Source: Chlorobiota bacterium
GTDB taxonomy: Bacteria; Bacteroidota; Ignavibacteria; Kapaibacteriales; UBA961
NCBI GenBank assembly: GCA_014191195.1
Contig: BJGZ01000012.1
Coordinates: 1-64,000 of the forward strand
Length of the DNA: 64,000 nucleotides
Direction of reading: 5' to 3'
In this document: positions 45,815-55,523 of the stretch, in pieces
How positions within the stretch are numbered: the stretch's first letter is position 1
Layout of the letters: each line of letters begins with the position of its first letter
Position numbers and translations under genes: made by a program
The notes under the pieces: generated by a model
The model's database searches: none
What the model was told of the DNA's origin: nothing
What the model saw: only the letters and a program-made list of their open reading frames with translations

Positions 45815-46360
45815 TTATTTGTTCTCTAAAAGGGTAAGAAGTGTATTTTCAATTTCTTCAGATTGCCCCATTGGATTTAATCCTTGGGCTACAATATTTC
45901 CTTTTTGATCAATGATACATACATTGGGAATAGATTCAACTCCATAAAGAATTGCTGCTTCATTTTCCCAAAATTTCCCATCAGCAACTTGATACCAATT
46001 CATATCATTATTCTTAATATATGTATGCCACGCTTGCAAATCTTTATCGAGTGAAACCCCTAAGATTACAAGGCCTTTATCTTTATATTTCTTCCATAAA
46101 TTCTTTACTTCTGGTATAGATTTTACGCATGGAGGACACCAAGTAGCCCAAAAATCTATCAGTACAACTTTTCCTTTAAATTGACTAAGTGATATAGCGT
46201 TTCCTTCTGAAGATTGCATAGTAAAATTTGGAGCAGGATTTTCTGTATTGATTTTCTCTTGGATTGGAATTTGCTCTTGTGTTTTTTCTTCTTTTGATTT
46301 TTCGCAGGAAATTTGACATAGCCCAAGGCAAGCGATTAGGAATATATAAAAGAGTTTCAT
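45815..46360 (-). CDS. TlpA-family thioredoxin-like lipoprotein
   Basis: Exported thiol-disulfide oxidoreductase. Start at 46360 gives MKLFYIFLIACLGLCQISC with lipobox Cys19; an ATG at 46396 would precede the terminator hairpin of the neighbour. Thioredoxin core: APNFTMQSSEGNAISLSQFK, VLIDFWATWCPPC with redox Cys75 and Cys78, and VESIPNVCIIDQKG, where the cis-Pro follows I. Proteins of this group reduce cytochrome c maturation substrates or other exported proteins. Gene is monocistronic as far as can be seen. Confidence 0.9.
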   Translation of the reverse strand: MKLFYIFLIACLGLCQISCEKSKEEKTQEQIPIQEKINTENPAPNFTMQSSEGNAISLSQFKGKVVLIDFWATWCPPCVKSIPEVKNLWKKYKDKGLVILGVSLDKDLQAWHTYIKNNDMNWYQVADGKFWENEAAILYGVESIPNVCIIDQKGNIVAQGLNPMGQSEEIENTLLTLLENK

Positions 46361-46394
46361 AGTTAGCTCATAAATAGATAATATATAAACATAC

Positions 46395-46435
46395 AAAACC
46401 CCAACAGTATAATTGTTATACCATGTTGGGGTTTT
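46395..46435 (-). terminator. Terminator of the peroxiredoxin gene
   Basis: Long stem AAACCCCAACA / TGTTGGGGTTT with an 18-19-nt loop; read on the minus strand it follows the peroxiredoxin stop at 46451 and ends in TTTTG. The symmetry could also allow plus-strand use. Confidence 0.75.
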
Positions 46436-46450
46436 AAATTTTTACAATAC

Positions 46451-46921
46451 TTAAGCTGCTTCAGTTGCAGCAATCAAGGCTTCATAATCTGGCTCTACAC
46501 CTGGATTTGCAGTTACTTCTACATAAGTAATAATACCATCTTTATTTATCAAATATACTGCTCTTGCAGAAACGTCCATTCCAGGAATATTAGCTAGATT
46601 TTTGAATAATACATCATAAGCATTTGTTGCAATCCGATTAAAATCGGCAAGAATCGGGAAATTCAAATCATTTTTTTGGGCAAATGCTTGAGCGCTAAAT
46701 GGTAAATCTACACTTATGCCAAAAACTTTAGCATGTGCTGCTGATAGCTTAGAAAGATTATCTCTAAATGTACATAATTCTTTTTCACATACACCCGTAA
46801 ATGAAGCAGGAAAAAAGGCTAATACTATGTTTTGACCTTTATATGAACTTAATGTATGACTTGTAAGGGTATTATCTACCAATGTAAAATCTGGTGCTAT
46901 TGTACCTACTGATAAAGACAT
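46451..46921 (-). CDS. Peroxiredoxin (thiol peroxidase)
   Basis: Reduces hydrogen peroxide and organic peroxides through cysteine. From the ATG at 46921: MSLSVGTIAPDFTL, then FFPASFTGVCEKELC with peroxidatic C45 and a second Cys50, resembling the AhpE/PrxQ (BCP)-type group. The upstream ATG at 46966 is rejected because a promoter box lies inside that extension (46956-46963). 157 residues, typical. Which subfamily and reductant it uses cannot be decided by eye. Confidence 0.9.
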   Translation of the reverse strand: MSLSVGTIAPDFTLVDNTLTSHTLSSYKGQNIVLAFFPASFTGVCEKELCTFRDNLSKLSAAHAKVFGISVDLPFSAQAFAQKNDLNFPILADFNRIATNAYDVLFKNLANIPGMDVSARAVYLINKDGIITYVEVTANPGVEPDYEALIAATEAA

Positions 46922-46955
46922 ATTAATCTCCAATAATTTTATAAAATAAGTATGG

Positions 46956-46963
46956 CAAAAATA
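46956..46963 (-). promoter_or_regulatory. TAnnTTTG box upstream of the peroxiredoxin gene
   Basis: On the minus strand TATTTTTG, 34 bp before the ATG at 46921. No TTTG at the right distance upstream, so support is partial. It argues for the shorter protein start. Confidence 0.35.
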
Positions 46964-47004
46964 CAAAGTTCATATCATAGATGCTCATCATAATTAACTA
47001 ATTC

Positions 47005-48843
47005 TTATATACTCATCAATTCCTTTTCATTAACATTATCTTCAATCTGATTTGCATATTGATATGTTAAATAAGATTCAAGTCCTTCATCTCCTAAATA
47101 TCGGGCTAAAATAAGCGGGTCTGTTTTAAGTAAATCCACAAAAATGAGTCCATCAATTACATTCCCAAATTTTCTGTCTAGATTAAAGCCTATCATTTTA
47201 CCATTTAGTTTTAAATATTGTCTAATAAGAACTGGTATACCTTTACCATCTGATTCAATTTGCATTAATAATGAATTGATTGAATCTAAATTCTCTGTCA
47301 TTATATCACTTAACATAAGCTTTGCATAAATAGATCGAATATTCTTTGTTTTATACTTATCTCTGGGTTTAACAAACTGGGCTATATCTTTATTAAAAGC
47401 AAATGTACGAAGATGTGTAATCATTAATTGCTTTGATAGGGGAGTATATTCATTACTAATACTTACTCCGCCAAATAAAAATCTATATCTTGGATTAGCT
47501 ACTATGAAAGCTCCTATTCCTTTCCATAATAATAATAAGGGCTGATAAGATTTTTGAAATTCAATGCGCACAAATGCTCGCCCTAATTCTAATGCAGGCG
47601 TAATTTTATTTAAAAATTTCTTTTTAAACTTAAATAATGTTGATGTATATAATCCCTTCTTTCCATATTTAGGTAATAGTATATCAGTTTGTCCAATTCT
47701 ATATGCACCAACAATTTGTTGTGAAGAATGCCAGATATATAGATGAATATATTCTGCATCATACATATCTAAATCACTCTGTAATCCTGTTCCTTCGCCA
47801 GCTGCTCGAAATGTTATTTCTCTTAGTCTGCCGATTTCTCTCAAAATAGTTGGTGTCTGATCTGCCCTTGAATACCATACTTGATATTCTCCAGATTCTA
47901 ATAAACATTGATTCTTGGGCAAATTGTCAAGTTCTTCTTTTAATATTGATGTATCGAATGATTGTTCGATATCCATATATGTAGAGTTATTATTATTTAC
48001 AAGATCATCATATTGTTGATGCTCGATAAGATATGTTCTTTGTCTACAATATGTTGTTGCTTCTGCATCGGAATGAAAAGAAGCAAGAGTTTGCGGAGGA
48101 ATTGATTTACCAAATGAAATATGTAATGATGTACCTTGTAATTTTAGCAGTTCATGTGGTAATAAAAGTGTTCTTAATCGAGGATGAATGAAGCCAGCAA
48201 TTTGAAATAATGTTGAATTATGTCCTTTTGTGAACATTGGAATTACAGGAGCTTGAGTAATTTTAGCGATACGAGCTACTGTGGTGCTCCATAAGGGGTC
48301 GACAACAGCTCCGAATTCAGATTGATAATGTGATACTTCTCCAGCAGGGAATATCCCTAAGATACCACCATTCTTAACACATTGTATTGCTTCTTTTAGC
48401 CCCTTCAAATTTGCTTTTTTTGAATCATTTGTGCCAAAAGGATCAACGAATATCATTGTTTCATGAAATTCAGGAATTCTTCCTAATAAATAGTTAGCCA
48501 TAATCTTGATATCTGGTCTCACTCTGTGAAGAATCTCACCCATTGCAATACCTTCGATTCCTCCTAAAGGATGATTGCCAACGATTATTGCTCCACCTGA
48601 TTTTGGAATATATTCCAAATTTTTTACTTCAAGTGAACAATTCATTTCTTCTAGAATTGTTCTATAAAAATCAGCTGAATCTTTTGATTTATGTTTAATT
48701 CTTTGATATAAAAGATTCAAAGAATGCATACCAATAATTTTTTCAGCTAATGATATGCATGGGTATATCATATGATTGAATATATTATCTTTTTTTAAAG
48801 CAGGATATAGAGAAAACGGTGAATGATGTTTGATATCGTTCAT
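47005..48843 (-). CDS. Bifunctional acyltransferase (OlsF-like): phospholipid-type plus GNAT N-acyltransferase
   Basis: Two domains in 612 residues. N-terminal (about 1-290): lysophospholipid acyltransferase of the hemolysin type with IIVGNHPLGGIEG (N90-H91), then FPAGEVSHY near 164 and PVIPMFTKGHN. C-terminal (about 300-590): OlsB-like N-acyltransferase with EIGRLREITFRAAGEGTG, LELGRAFVRIEFQKSYQPLLLLWKGI and GGVSISNEY. This arrangement is that of OlsF, where the C-terminal domain N-acylates ornithine and the N-terminal domain adds the second acyl chain; related two-gene systems make glycine lipids in Bacteroides. The amino acid used here is not known. Confidence 0.82.
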   Translation of the reverse strand: MNDIKHHSPFSLYPALKKDNIFNHMIYPCISLAEKIIGMHSLNLLYQRIKHKSKDSADFYRTILEEMNCSLEVKNLEYIPKSGGAIIVGNHPLGGIEGIAMGEILHRVRPDIKIMANYLLGRIPEFHETMIFVDPFGTNDSKKANLKGLKEAIQCVKNGGILGIFPAGEVSHYQSEFGAVVDPLWSTTVARIAKITQAPVIPMFTKGHNSTLFQIAGFIHPRLRTLLLPHELLKLQGTSLHISFGKSIPPQTLASFHSDAEATTYCRQRTYLIEHQQYDDLVNNNNSTYMDIEQSFDTSILKEELDNLPKNQCLLESGEYQVWYSRADQTPTILREIGRLREITFRAAGEGTGLQSDLDMYDAEYIHLYIWHSSQQIVGAYRIGQTDILLPKYGKKGLYTSTLFKFKKKFLNKITPALELGRAFVRIEFQKSYQPLLLLWKGIGAFIVANPRYRFLFGGVSISNEYTPLSKQLMITHLRTFAFNKDIAQFVKPRDKYKTKNIRSIYAKLMLSDIMTENLDSINSLLMQIESDGKGIPVLIRQYLKLNGKMIGFNLDRKFGNVIDGLIFVDLLKTDPLILARYLGDEGLESYLTYQYANQIEDNVNEKELMSI

Positions 48844-48979
48844 GTTACAATTACAGTATAATGGTAAAATCTTTATGCATCGTAAAATTATACTATCACA
48901 TTTTACCTAACTGTTAAGATTTTGTAAGGGTATTTTATGAATTGCTAATAATAGAAATATGTATATCAATCACACTTCC

Positions 48980-48987
48980 TATCTTTG
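48980..48987 (+). promoter_or_regulatory. TATCTTTG box setting the start of the M1 peptidase gene
   Basis: Matches the -7 consensus TAnnTTTG. The TTG at 48985, which would extend the peptidase frame, lies within this box and cannot be the start if the box is used, leaving ATG 49021. No good TTTG lies 20 bp upstream. Confidence 0.4.
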
Positions 48988-49020
48988 TACATTATTATCT
49001 CATCAACACCACTTAAAGAT

Positions 49021-50988
49021 ATGACTCATACATTGCTGTTTTTCATTGTGCTGTTTTATAGCTGTATTAATATTATGGCACAGCAAAGAATTTCTAGTCC
49101 GGTTTTGTATAATAAACAACCATTTGATATTCTGAAATACACCTTTAGTATAGACCTAACAGAAGCTCCTAAACCTATTGCAAAACAAGCTATTAATACA
49201 ATTACTTTTACTTGGACAGATAATCCAGTAGAAAAGAAATTTTATTTTCACTTAAGAGATCTAACCATAGACTCGGTTTTATATAATGGAAAATCAATAC
49301 AATTTTATCAAGAAGGAAATATAGATTCTGCTGATTTTCATTATGCTATTGATGCTCCAATTGGAGCTATGAAGAATGATATTGTATCTTTAAGCATTTA
49401 TTATCACGGCATCATGGGCAGTGAACCGGCCGAACCAAATAGTTGGGGAGGAGTATTTGGAACAAATAGAATCTTATATACTATGGGAGTAGGATTTCAT
49501 GCAAATTATGTTGGGACAACTCAGCATTGGCTTGCTTGCTATGACCATCCTAGCGATAAAGCTGCTTTTAAAGGATCTTTCATTGTTAGCAAAGGAAAAT
49601 ATGTATGTTCTAATGGTTTATTGACATCCATTGACACATTAGAAAATGCACTGCGATTTAATTGGGAAACAAATATTCCAACGGCTACATATTTACTAAC
49701 ATTTGCTATTGATTCTTTTATTCCATATCAATTTGGCTCTAAAACGAATATAGTGTATGGCTTAAAATCAGATAGTTCTGTTTTACAGACATCATATAAA
49801 TTGCTTCCAAAAATGGTTGACATGTTAGAACGATATTTTGGACCATATCCATTTGAAAAAGTAGGCTATGTACTCACCCCCACAGGATCTATGGAACATC
49901 AAACAATGATTTCAGTTGATCAATCCATTGCAAGAAAAAAAGATTCAGTAAATAGTGTCTCTTTACATGAATTAGCACATCAGTGGTTTGGAGATATGGT
50001 GAGTCCAATAGATTTTCGTTATGCTTGGCTTACCGAATCTTTTGCCACATATTGCGAAACATTATGGGCGCATGAACTTAAAAAAAACACAGGATATATT
50101 TCTGATCAGCAAGCAAAACTATCTTCATATTTTTCTAGTGTAACAAGAGAAGGTGTTTTGAGTTTAGATAATTTTGAGAGAAAAAGTCCCTCAAGTAATT
50201 ATCCATCTACTATTTATGTAAAAGGAGCAGTAGTACTTGGAATGTTACGTCATGAATTAGGAGATGATATATTCTTTACAGGAATTAGATCATACCTAGA
50301 TAAATTTACATATGGAAATGTAAAAACTGAAGACTTTCAACAAGTATTAGAAAATAAATCAGGTAAGAAATTAGATTGGTTCTTTGATCAGTGGATTATA
50401 AGAAAAGGTTGGCCTAGATTTACATTTGACACTACTTCAATAATAGAAAATAATAGCAAAAAAATTAAAATAACATGTAAACAAGTCCAACCCAAAGAAT
50501 ATGGATATTTTAAAAATGTTCCAATTGAACTTGGTTTTAGATTGGCAGATAATTCATATATCTATAAAATAATATATAGCAATGATGCTGAAAGTATAAG
50601 TATGATAGATTCTATACCCGCATATCGTTCTATGACAATTAATCAGGGCCCAACACTTAGAACATTAATGCAAATGGTTTCTATTACAACAATCAATGAA
50701 TCTGAGGATTTTAATACGAATCAAATATATACATATCCAATGCCCGCCCAGGATGCAATTACAATAGAATATCCACTACCACATAATACTTGCATAGGAG
50801 ATATTATATTGATAGATACATCTGGAAAAATTATTAAACAATTAAAGAAAGAAATTTATTCATCGGAAGGATTTGAAAAGACAGGTTTATTCATACTGCA
50901 CATATCAGATATAGCGTCTGGAAATTATACCTTAACAATGAAATATGGAAATAATCAATTGAGTCGTCAAATAATTATAACAAGATAA
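49021..50988 (+). CDS. M1-family zinc metallopeptidase with T9SS sorting tail
   Basis: Secreted metalloprotease, probably an aminopeptidase. ATG at 49021 gives signal peptide MTHTLLFFIVLFYSCINIMA then QQR. Zinc site HELAHQW near residue 316-322 with the third ligand in WLTESFATYCE about 18 residues later. The exopeptidase motif normally GxMEN reads GSMEH, as in many Bacteroidota secreted M1 proteins. The C-terminal 85 residues (from about TYPMPAQDAITIEYP, with GDIILIDTSGKIIKQL, SGNYTLTMKYGNNQ and a basic end RQIIITR) form a type IX secretion C-terminal sorting domain. So it is probably exported through T9SS and anchored or released at the surface. Confidence 0.88.
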   Translation: MTHTLLFFIVLFYSCINIMAQQRISSPVLYNKQPFDILKYTFSIDLTEAPKPIAKQAINTITFTWTDNPVEKKFYFHLRDLTIDSVLYNGKSIQFYQEGNIDSADFHYAIDAPIGAMKNDIVSLSIYYHGIMGSEPAEPNSWGGVFGTNRILYTMGVGFHANYVGTTQHWLACYDHPSDKAAFKGSFIVSKGKYVCSNGLLTSIDTLENALRFNWETNIPTATYLLTFAIDSFIPYQFGSKTNIVYGLKSDSSVLQTSYKLLPKMVDMLERYFGPYPFEKVGYVLTPTGSMEHQTMISVDQSIARKKDSVNSVSLHELAHQWFGDMVSPIDFRYAWLTESFATYCETLWAHELKKNTGYISDQQAKLSSYFSSVTREGVLSLDNFERKSPSSNYPSTIYVKGAVVLGMLRHELGDDIFFTGIRSYLDKFTYGNVKTEDFQQVLENKSGKKLDWFFDQWIIRKGWPRFTFDTTSIIENNSKKIKITCKQVQPKEYGYFKNVPIELGFRLADNSYIYKIIYSNDAESISMIDSIPAYRSMTINQGPTLRTLMQMVSITTINESEDFNTNQIYTYPMPAQDAITIEYPLPHNTCIGDIILIDTSGKIIKQLKKEIYSSEGFEKTGLFILHISDIASGNYTLTMKYGNNQLSRQIIITR

Positions 50989-51007
50989 ATAACAATATTA
51001 AATATAC

Positions 51008-51847
51008 ATGAAACATAAAACTACCCTTACCTTCCTTTTTATAGGAATTTCATTATTCTTAATTTCTTGTACTGATAATACTGTTAACACAATGACAGTT
51101 TCTCCAATAAAGACATCTATTTCTATACATACAGAGATGGGATTGCCTACAGATAAAGATTCAAGCGATGATTATATTATAAATCGTCCACAATATGTAG
51201 TGAGTTATAATAAAAATTTACATGTCCCTAATTGGGTGAGCTGGAACTTAAATGCTTCATGGTATGGAGATGTTCCAAGATTTAGCGGTAGTTTTATTAG
51301 TGATACATCTTTGCCTGAATCTTTTTATAGAGTGAAGCATTCAGATTATACTAATTCAGGATATGATCGTGGACATATGGTGAGATCTGAAGAAAGGACG
51401 GCAACTGATATAGATAATAAATCTACCTTTATCTTAACAAGTATTTTACCTCAAACACCAAAGTTAAATCAACAAACATGGCTATCTTTGGAATATGCTT
51501 GCGAAGATTGGTGTAAAAAAAATAATAAAGAAATATATGTCATTGCAGGTGGGCGTTTTCCAAAAACTCCTGAACTATTAAAGGGCATTGTTGCAGTTCC
51601 AGATTCTTGCTGGAAAATTGTAGTAATAATGAATAGAGGTCAAAAAATAGCTGATATTACGCCAAATACTCCGGTAATTGCAGTAATGATGAGTAATAGT
51701 AAAACAGATTCATTATCAAATACGTGGAAAAACTATAAAACTACTGTTAGACATATAGAACAAAGTACAGGGTATAACTTTTTTCAAGATATTCCTAAAA
51801 CCACTCAAGATATCTTAGAAACAACGATAAATATTGTAGATCCCTAA
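51008..51847 (+). CDS. NUC1-type DNA/RNA non-specific endonuclease, lipoprotein
   Basis: Signal with lipobox FLISC (Cys21). Nuclease core: WVSWNLNASWYG, SGYDRGHMVRSEER with the catalytic D120-R-G-H123, and FILTSILPQTPKLNQQTW with metal-binding Asn in the N-Q segment, then IYVIAGG. 279 residues, typical of the secreted beta-beta-alpha Me-finger nucleases. The lipobox suggests anchoring in the envelope; uses include DNA scavenging for nutrients. It lies 19 bp after the peptidase gene, probably in one transcript. Confidence 0.9.
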   Translation: MKHKTTLTFLFIGISLFLISCTDNTVNTMTVSPIKTSISIHTEMGLPTDKDSSDDYIINRPQYVVSYNKNLHVPNWVSWNLNASWYGDVPRFSGSFISDTSLPESFYRVKHSDYTNSGYDRGHMVRSEERTATDIDNKSTFILTSILPQTPKLNQQTWLSLEYACEDWCKKNNKEIYVIAGGRFPKTPELLKGIVAVPDSCWKIVVIMNRGQKIADITPNTPVIAVMMSNSKTDSLSNTWKNYKTTVRHIEQSTGYNFFQDIPKTTQDILETTINIVDP

Positions 51848-52089
51848 ATATCAAATGTAACAATAGTGGTACTTTTTATATATTTTGATTTTATGGTTTT
51901 ATGGGGTTAATGGTTAATGATGATAAGGGATTTATGATACTTAAAGAAAGAGAACTTCTGCATAATGTATGAGGATTGATATGGATATTAATCATTCATT
52001 GAAGACAAACACATGTATTATATAAAAATATAGTTAGTTAGAATAGTATTATCGGAATTATACTTGTTAAATATTAATGTACAATAACT

Positions 52090-53670
52090 ATGAAAAGCAA
52101 GAAATTAGAGAAGCAAAATCTTTTACAAGCTGAGCAAGAATTACTTAGCATGTATAGAAAGAACAATGTTGAAGATAAAACTCATATTTATGAATTCATA
52201 AAAAAATATAAAAATGAAGGTCCTGAAGAAAATCATCCAATCATACAAATGTTGTTATTTTTTGGATATGCACATTTTTCAATTGAAGGAGTTATAGAAG
52301 ATGATAAACTTACAATGTATAAGGAATGTTTAGAGATCTTCACAGTGTATAAGCGTTATGAATTAGCATGCTTAGCACATATCGGAATATCTTTACATCA
52401 TAGAAAAAAACACAGATATGCAGAATCCTTAAGGTCTATTCAAGATGCAGAATTATTGGCAATAAAGCGATTAGGAATAAATACAAGAATCTATGTTGAT
52501 TTACTCATTAATAAAGCCAGTATTTATTGGTTTCTTAGGGACTTGGATAAATGTCATAATTCATTGTTACAATGTAATACAATAGAACTAAATGAATCAT
52601 TAGATTATGCAGCTCAATTTGTTATTCATACTAATCTTACTCGTAACTATATGTTATATAGTGACTTAGACAAAGCTACCTATCATTTTGACATATGCAA
52701 AGAAATTACAAAACACTATAGAAACGAAATGAATTACAGTGCCATGTTTATACATGGTTCCGCATTATTAATCAAAAAAGAAGAATGGGAAGAAGCAATT
52801 GCATTGTTAAAAGAAGGCTATGATTTTTATATTAACACATCTTTTCATTTAAGAAAGGCTGAATTATTGAAAATCATTGGTGAATTCTATGTTATTCCTG
52901 AAAATCCATTATATGATTATTCTGCATCTATACCTTTTTTAAAACAAGCAATTGCAATTGGCGAAGAACATGAATTCTATCATTTTGTCACAGCTGTATA
53001 TACAGGACTATATCAAAATGCTAAAACGGCAAAGCTTTTTGAAGAATCTTTGGAATATCTAGAACATTATTTTGCATATTTTTTAAAAATGCACAATGAA
53101 AAACAGCAACAGCCATTTTTAGCTGGTGAAATACGTTTTGGAAAAGAATCACATCAACTATTTATAGATGGAAAACAGACAACAGATAAAAAAATATTAG
53201 AAGACTTATCACACGCTAAAATTGAAAATACTAAGCTTTTAAATCAGCTGTCAGATTATGAAAAAATTATTTCTACGATTAAAGAAGATATAGCAATAGC
53301 ATCAAATCGTGGACAATTAAAATCAGCTTTTGCTTATCAACTTCTAGATAAAATCCAAGGAATAATAAAGCAACAATTAGATATACAAGGATATTTACGT
53401 CTGTGTGAACAAAAATATCCTGGAATCATAAAAAATCTACAGAGATTATATCCAAATTTGACAAAAACAGAAATAAAGATATTACAATTAATTAGGCTCG
53501 ATTTAACATCTCAATTGATATCAGAATTATGCTCTACATCGTTAAAAAATGTAGAAAATCATCGGCTTAGAATTAGAAAAAAATTACAATTACTTAAACA
53601 ACATACATTTACAATGTTTTTAGATGCACTGCCTAATCAGTTAAATCTAGAAGCTTTTTATAAGGCATAA
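52090..53670 (+). CDS. TPR-rich transcription regulator with LuxR-type HTH
   Basis: Soluble regulator of the Bacteroidota TPR-LuxR kind. N-terminal 330 residues are helical repeat units (for example AIGEEHEFYHFVTAVYTGL, YAESLRSIQDAELLAI). A coiled linker (LSHAKIENTKLLNQLSDYEK) leads to a C-terminal HTH near residues 455-515: NLTKTEIKILQLIRLDLTS, SLKNVENHRLRIRKKL. No transmembrane helix and no receiver domain, so the signal would be cytoplasmic. It converges on metK copy 2 with only 6 bp between the stops. Confidence 0.85.
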   Translation: MKSKKLEKQNLLQAEQELLSMYRKNNVEDKTHIYEFIKKYKNEGPEENHPIIQMLLFFGYAHFSIEGVIEDDKLTMYKECLEIFTVYKRYELACLAHIGISLHHRKKHRYAESLRSIQDAELLAIKRLGINTRIYVDLLINKASIYWFLRDLDKCHNSLLQCNTIELNESLDYAAQFVIHTNLTRNYMLYSDLDKATYHFDICKEITKHYRNEMNYSAMFIHGSALLIKKEEWEEAIALLKEGYDFYINTSFHLRKAELLKIIGEFYVIPENPLYDYSASIPFLKQAIAIGEEHEFYHFVTAVYTGLYQNAKTAKLFEESLEYLEHYFAYFLKMHNEKQQQPFLAGEIRFGKESHQLFIDGKQTTDKKILEDLSHAKIENTKLLNQLSDYEKIISTIKEDIAIASNRGQLKSAFAYQLLDKIQGIIKQQLDIQGYLRLCEQKYPGIIKNLQRLYPNLTKTEIKILQLIRLDLTSQLISELCSTSLKNVENHRLRIRKKLQLLKQHTFTMFLDALPNQLNLEAFYKA

Positions 53671-53676
53671 TTGAAT

Positions 53677-54852
53677 TTATTCGGTGATATCTTCCCATGA
53701 ATAGTATTTTATTCCATTTTTTATAAATGATGTATTCCCAAAATGCCCATTGTGAGAAGTGAGATAATACATAGGTTTTTGTAATTGCAATCGTTCAATA
53801 ATAGCAGCAGGTTGCAAATTTTGTAAGGTAAAGGATCCCAATGAATATTCTGTTCCTTGGGAATCATAAACGCGATAAGAGACAGGGAATTCTTGTCCAA
53901 TTGCATAAGCAAGTTGAACTTTAATACTGTTGGCATGTTCATGTTCAGCCAATGTCTTTAAAGCTATATGCCTAGCCATATAAGCTGCGCTTTTATCAAC
54001 TTTAGATGGATCTTTTCCAGAAAAGGCTCCTCCACCTATTTCGCAGTCTGCACCATATTGATCTACTACAATCTTTCTTCCAGTCAAGCCACAATCAGAA
54101 ACCGGCCCCCCAATATTCCATTCGCCTGCTGGGTTGATATAGTACTTTGTTTCTTTTGTAAATAAAGAGCGAATATGTTCGGGAATGATAGATTTTATAT
54201 CATTAAGTATTTTATCATGAAAAAGTTCTTGTAATTGTTTTAAAGATAATGATTGGCTATGACAGCAAGAAAGTACAACTGAGTCAATATATGCAGCATT
54301 TCCATTGTTGTATTGTAAAGATATTTGACTTTTCATATCTGGTCTTAAGATGTCTTTTCCAGCAAAATCTGTGAAGATTAAGCCATATGCATATTGTACA
54401 ATTTCCTTTGCTAAATAAATTGCTAATGGCATTTTTGTAGGTGTGTCATTTGTTGCAAATCCAAACATTATTCCTTGATCTCCGGCACCTAATGAATGGT
54501 TTTTATCTACATTCCTATTGATTTCAGGGGATTGAGCAGAGATATTCAAATGAATTGAACATGATTCAGAATGAAATCCAAATTCAGGATGTACATATCC
54601 TATCGATGAAATTGTATTTCTAATTGTTTTTTTTGTTAACTCAAAATCCGATTCAGCCAGAAAATCAGCCTTAGAAGTAATTTCACCAGCTATATATACC
54701 GAATTACCCTTTACCATTGTTTCACATGCTACCCTTGCATCTGGATCATGCTGTAGATAGAGATCTAAGATACTATCTGAAATTTGATCAGCTACTTTAT
54801 CAGGATGTCCTGGTGATACATATTCACTTGTCCATACATAAGAATGTGACAT
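53677..54852 (-). CDS. S-adenosylmethionine synthetase (copy 2, divergent)
   Basis: A second SAM synthetase of 391 residues, clearly different from the metK at 35268 but with all key motifs: TSEYVSPGHPDKVADQISD, LGAGDQGIMFGFA, GGPVSDCGLTGRKIVVDQYG and [19 protein letters not shown]. It is 11 bp downstream of an unknown gene in the same direction, not next to ahcY. A genome with two active-looking metK genes is unusual; this copy may belong to a specialised methylation process or be a remnant of transfer. Confidence 0.93.
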   Translation of the reverse strand: MSHSYVWTSEYVSPGHPDKVADQISDSILDLYLQHDPDARVACETMVKGNSVYIAGEITSKADFLAESDFELTKKTIRNTISSIGYVHPEFGFHSESCSIHLNISAQSPEINRNVDKNHSLGAGDQGIMFGFATNDTPTKMPLAIYLAKEIVQYAYGLIFTDFAGKDILRPDMKSQISLQYNNGNAAYIDSVVLSCCHSQSLSLKQLQELFHDKILNDIKSIIPEHIRSLFTKETKYYINPAGEWNIGGPVSDCGLTGRKIVVDQYGADCEIGGGAFSGKDPSKVDKSAAYMARHIALKTLAEHEHANSIKVQLAYAIGQEFPVSYRVYDSQGTEYSLGSFTLQNLQPAAIIERLQLQKPMYYLTSHNGHFGNTSFIKNGIKYYSWEDITE

Positions 54853-54863
54853 ACTTCTTTCCT

Positions 54864-55523
54864 TTATGAAAATGCTATAGATTTATTTTTTAATGTGAGA
54901 TATGCTTGAGATATACTTTTCCAATTAAAATATTGAGAATGAGTAAATGTTCTTTTGTGAATATCAAAAACTAGACATGAATCAAATGAATATCTATACA
55001 AGAATTGAATTGCTTCTCCAAATGGCGTATGAAGAACATTTCTTTCAGGAGGATGTTCTATATATTCATTCAAATAGATAGATATATTATTGATAATTTC
55101 TGGATGTAAGGGACGTATTAAGTCTTTGGGGACATCAATTACTTTAAAAATATTGATGCCAAAAAGTGCAACAGGGAATATTGGACTTGGTATTGAATTC
55201 TTGTGAACTGTCCAAATATGAGGTGTAAACTCTGCTTTAGCTTTTAACTCAGCAGCAATTAATGACTTCTTATATAATGAGATGTGCTCTTGTTTTGTAT
55301 GTACTAATGCTTGCTCAAATTCTCTTCCTGCAAAGATTGAACATGATCTACATCGTGCAATAATATCCTTATCGCTTAGATTTCCAGATAAGAATGCATC
55401 AAATCTTCGTAAGAATTTATTAGGGTTTTTTGAACCAAGTAAGGAAGGAATATCTCCGCGTCGAAGATTATGTTGTTTAAGGCAAAGTGAAATATACGAA
55501 TGTATATACATGGCAAACCTCAT
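54864..55523 (-). CDS. Unknown protein upstream of metK copy 2
   Basis: About 219 residues (an alternative ATG at 55511 removes four). No family I can name with certainty. The N-terminal 80 residues look like a small helical DNA-binding-type unit: LRRGDIPSLLGSKNPNKFLR, then FLSGNLSDKDIIARCRSCS. The middle has AELKAKAEFTPHIWTVHKNS and PSPIFPVALFGIN, a pattern I have seen in short conserved hypothetical proteins. No signal peptide. The stop is 11 bp before metK copy 2, so the two are most likely one operon. Confidence 0.7.
   Translation of the reverse strand: MRFAMYIHSYISLCLKQHNLRRGDIPSLLGSKNPNKFLRRFDAFLSGNLSDKDIIARCRSCSIFAGREFEQALVHTKQEHISLYKKSLIAAELKAKAEFTPHIWTVHKNSIPSPIFPVALFGINIFKVIDVPKDLIRPLHPEIINNISIYLNEYIEHPPERNVLHTPFGEAIQFLYRYSFDSCLVFDIHKRTFTHSQYFNWKSISQAYLTLKNKSIAFS

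Noticed and set aside
48985-49020. TTG start extending the M1 peptidase
   Set aside because: Would place the start inside a promoter-like box and put 12 non-hydrophobic residues before the signal peptide.
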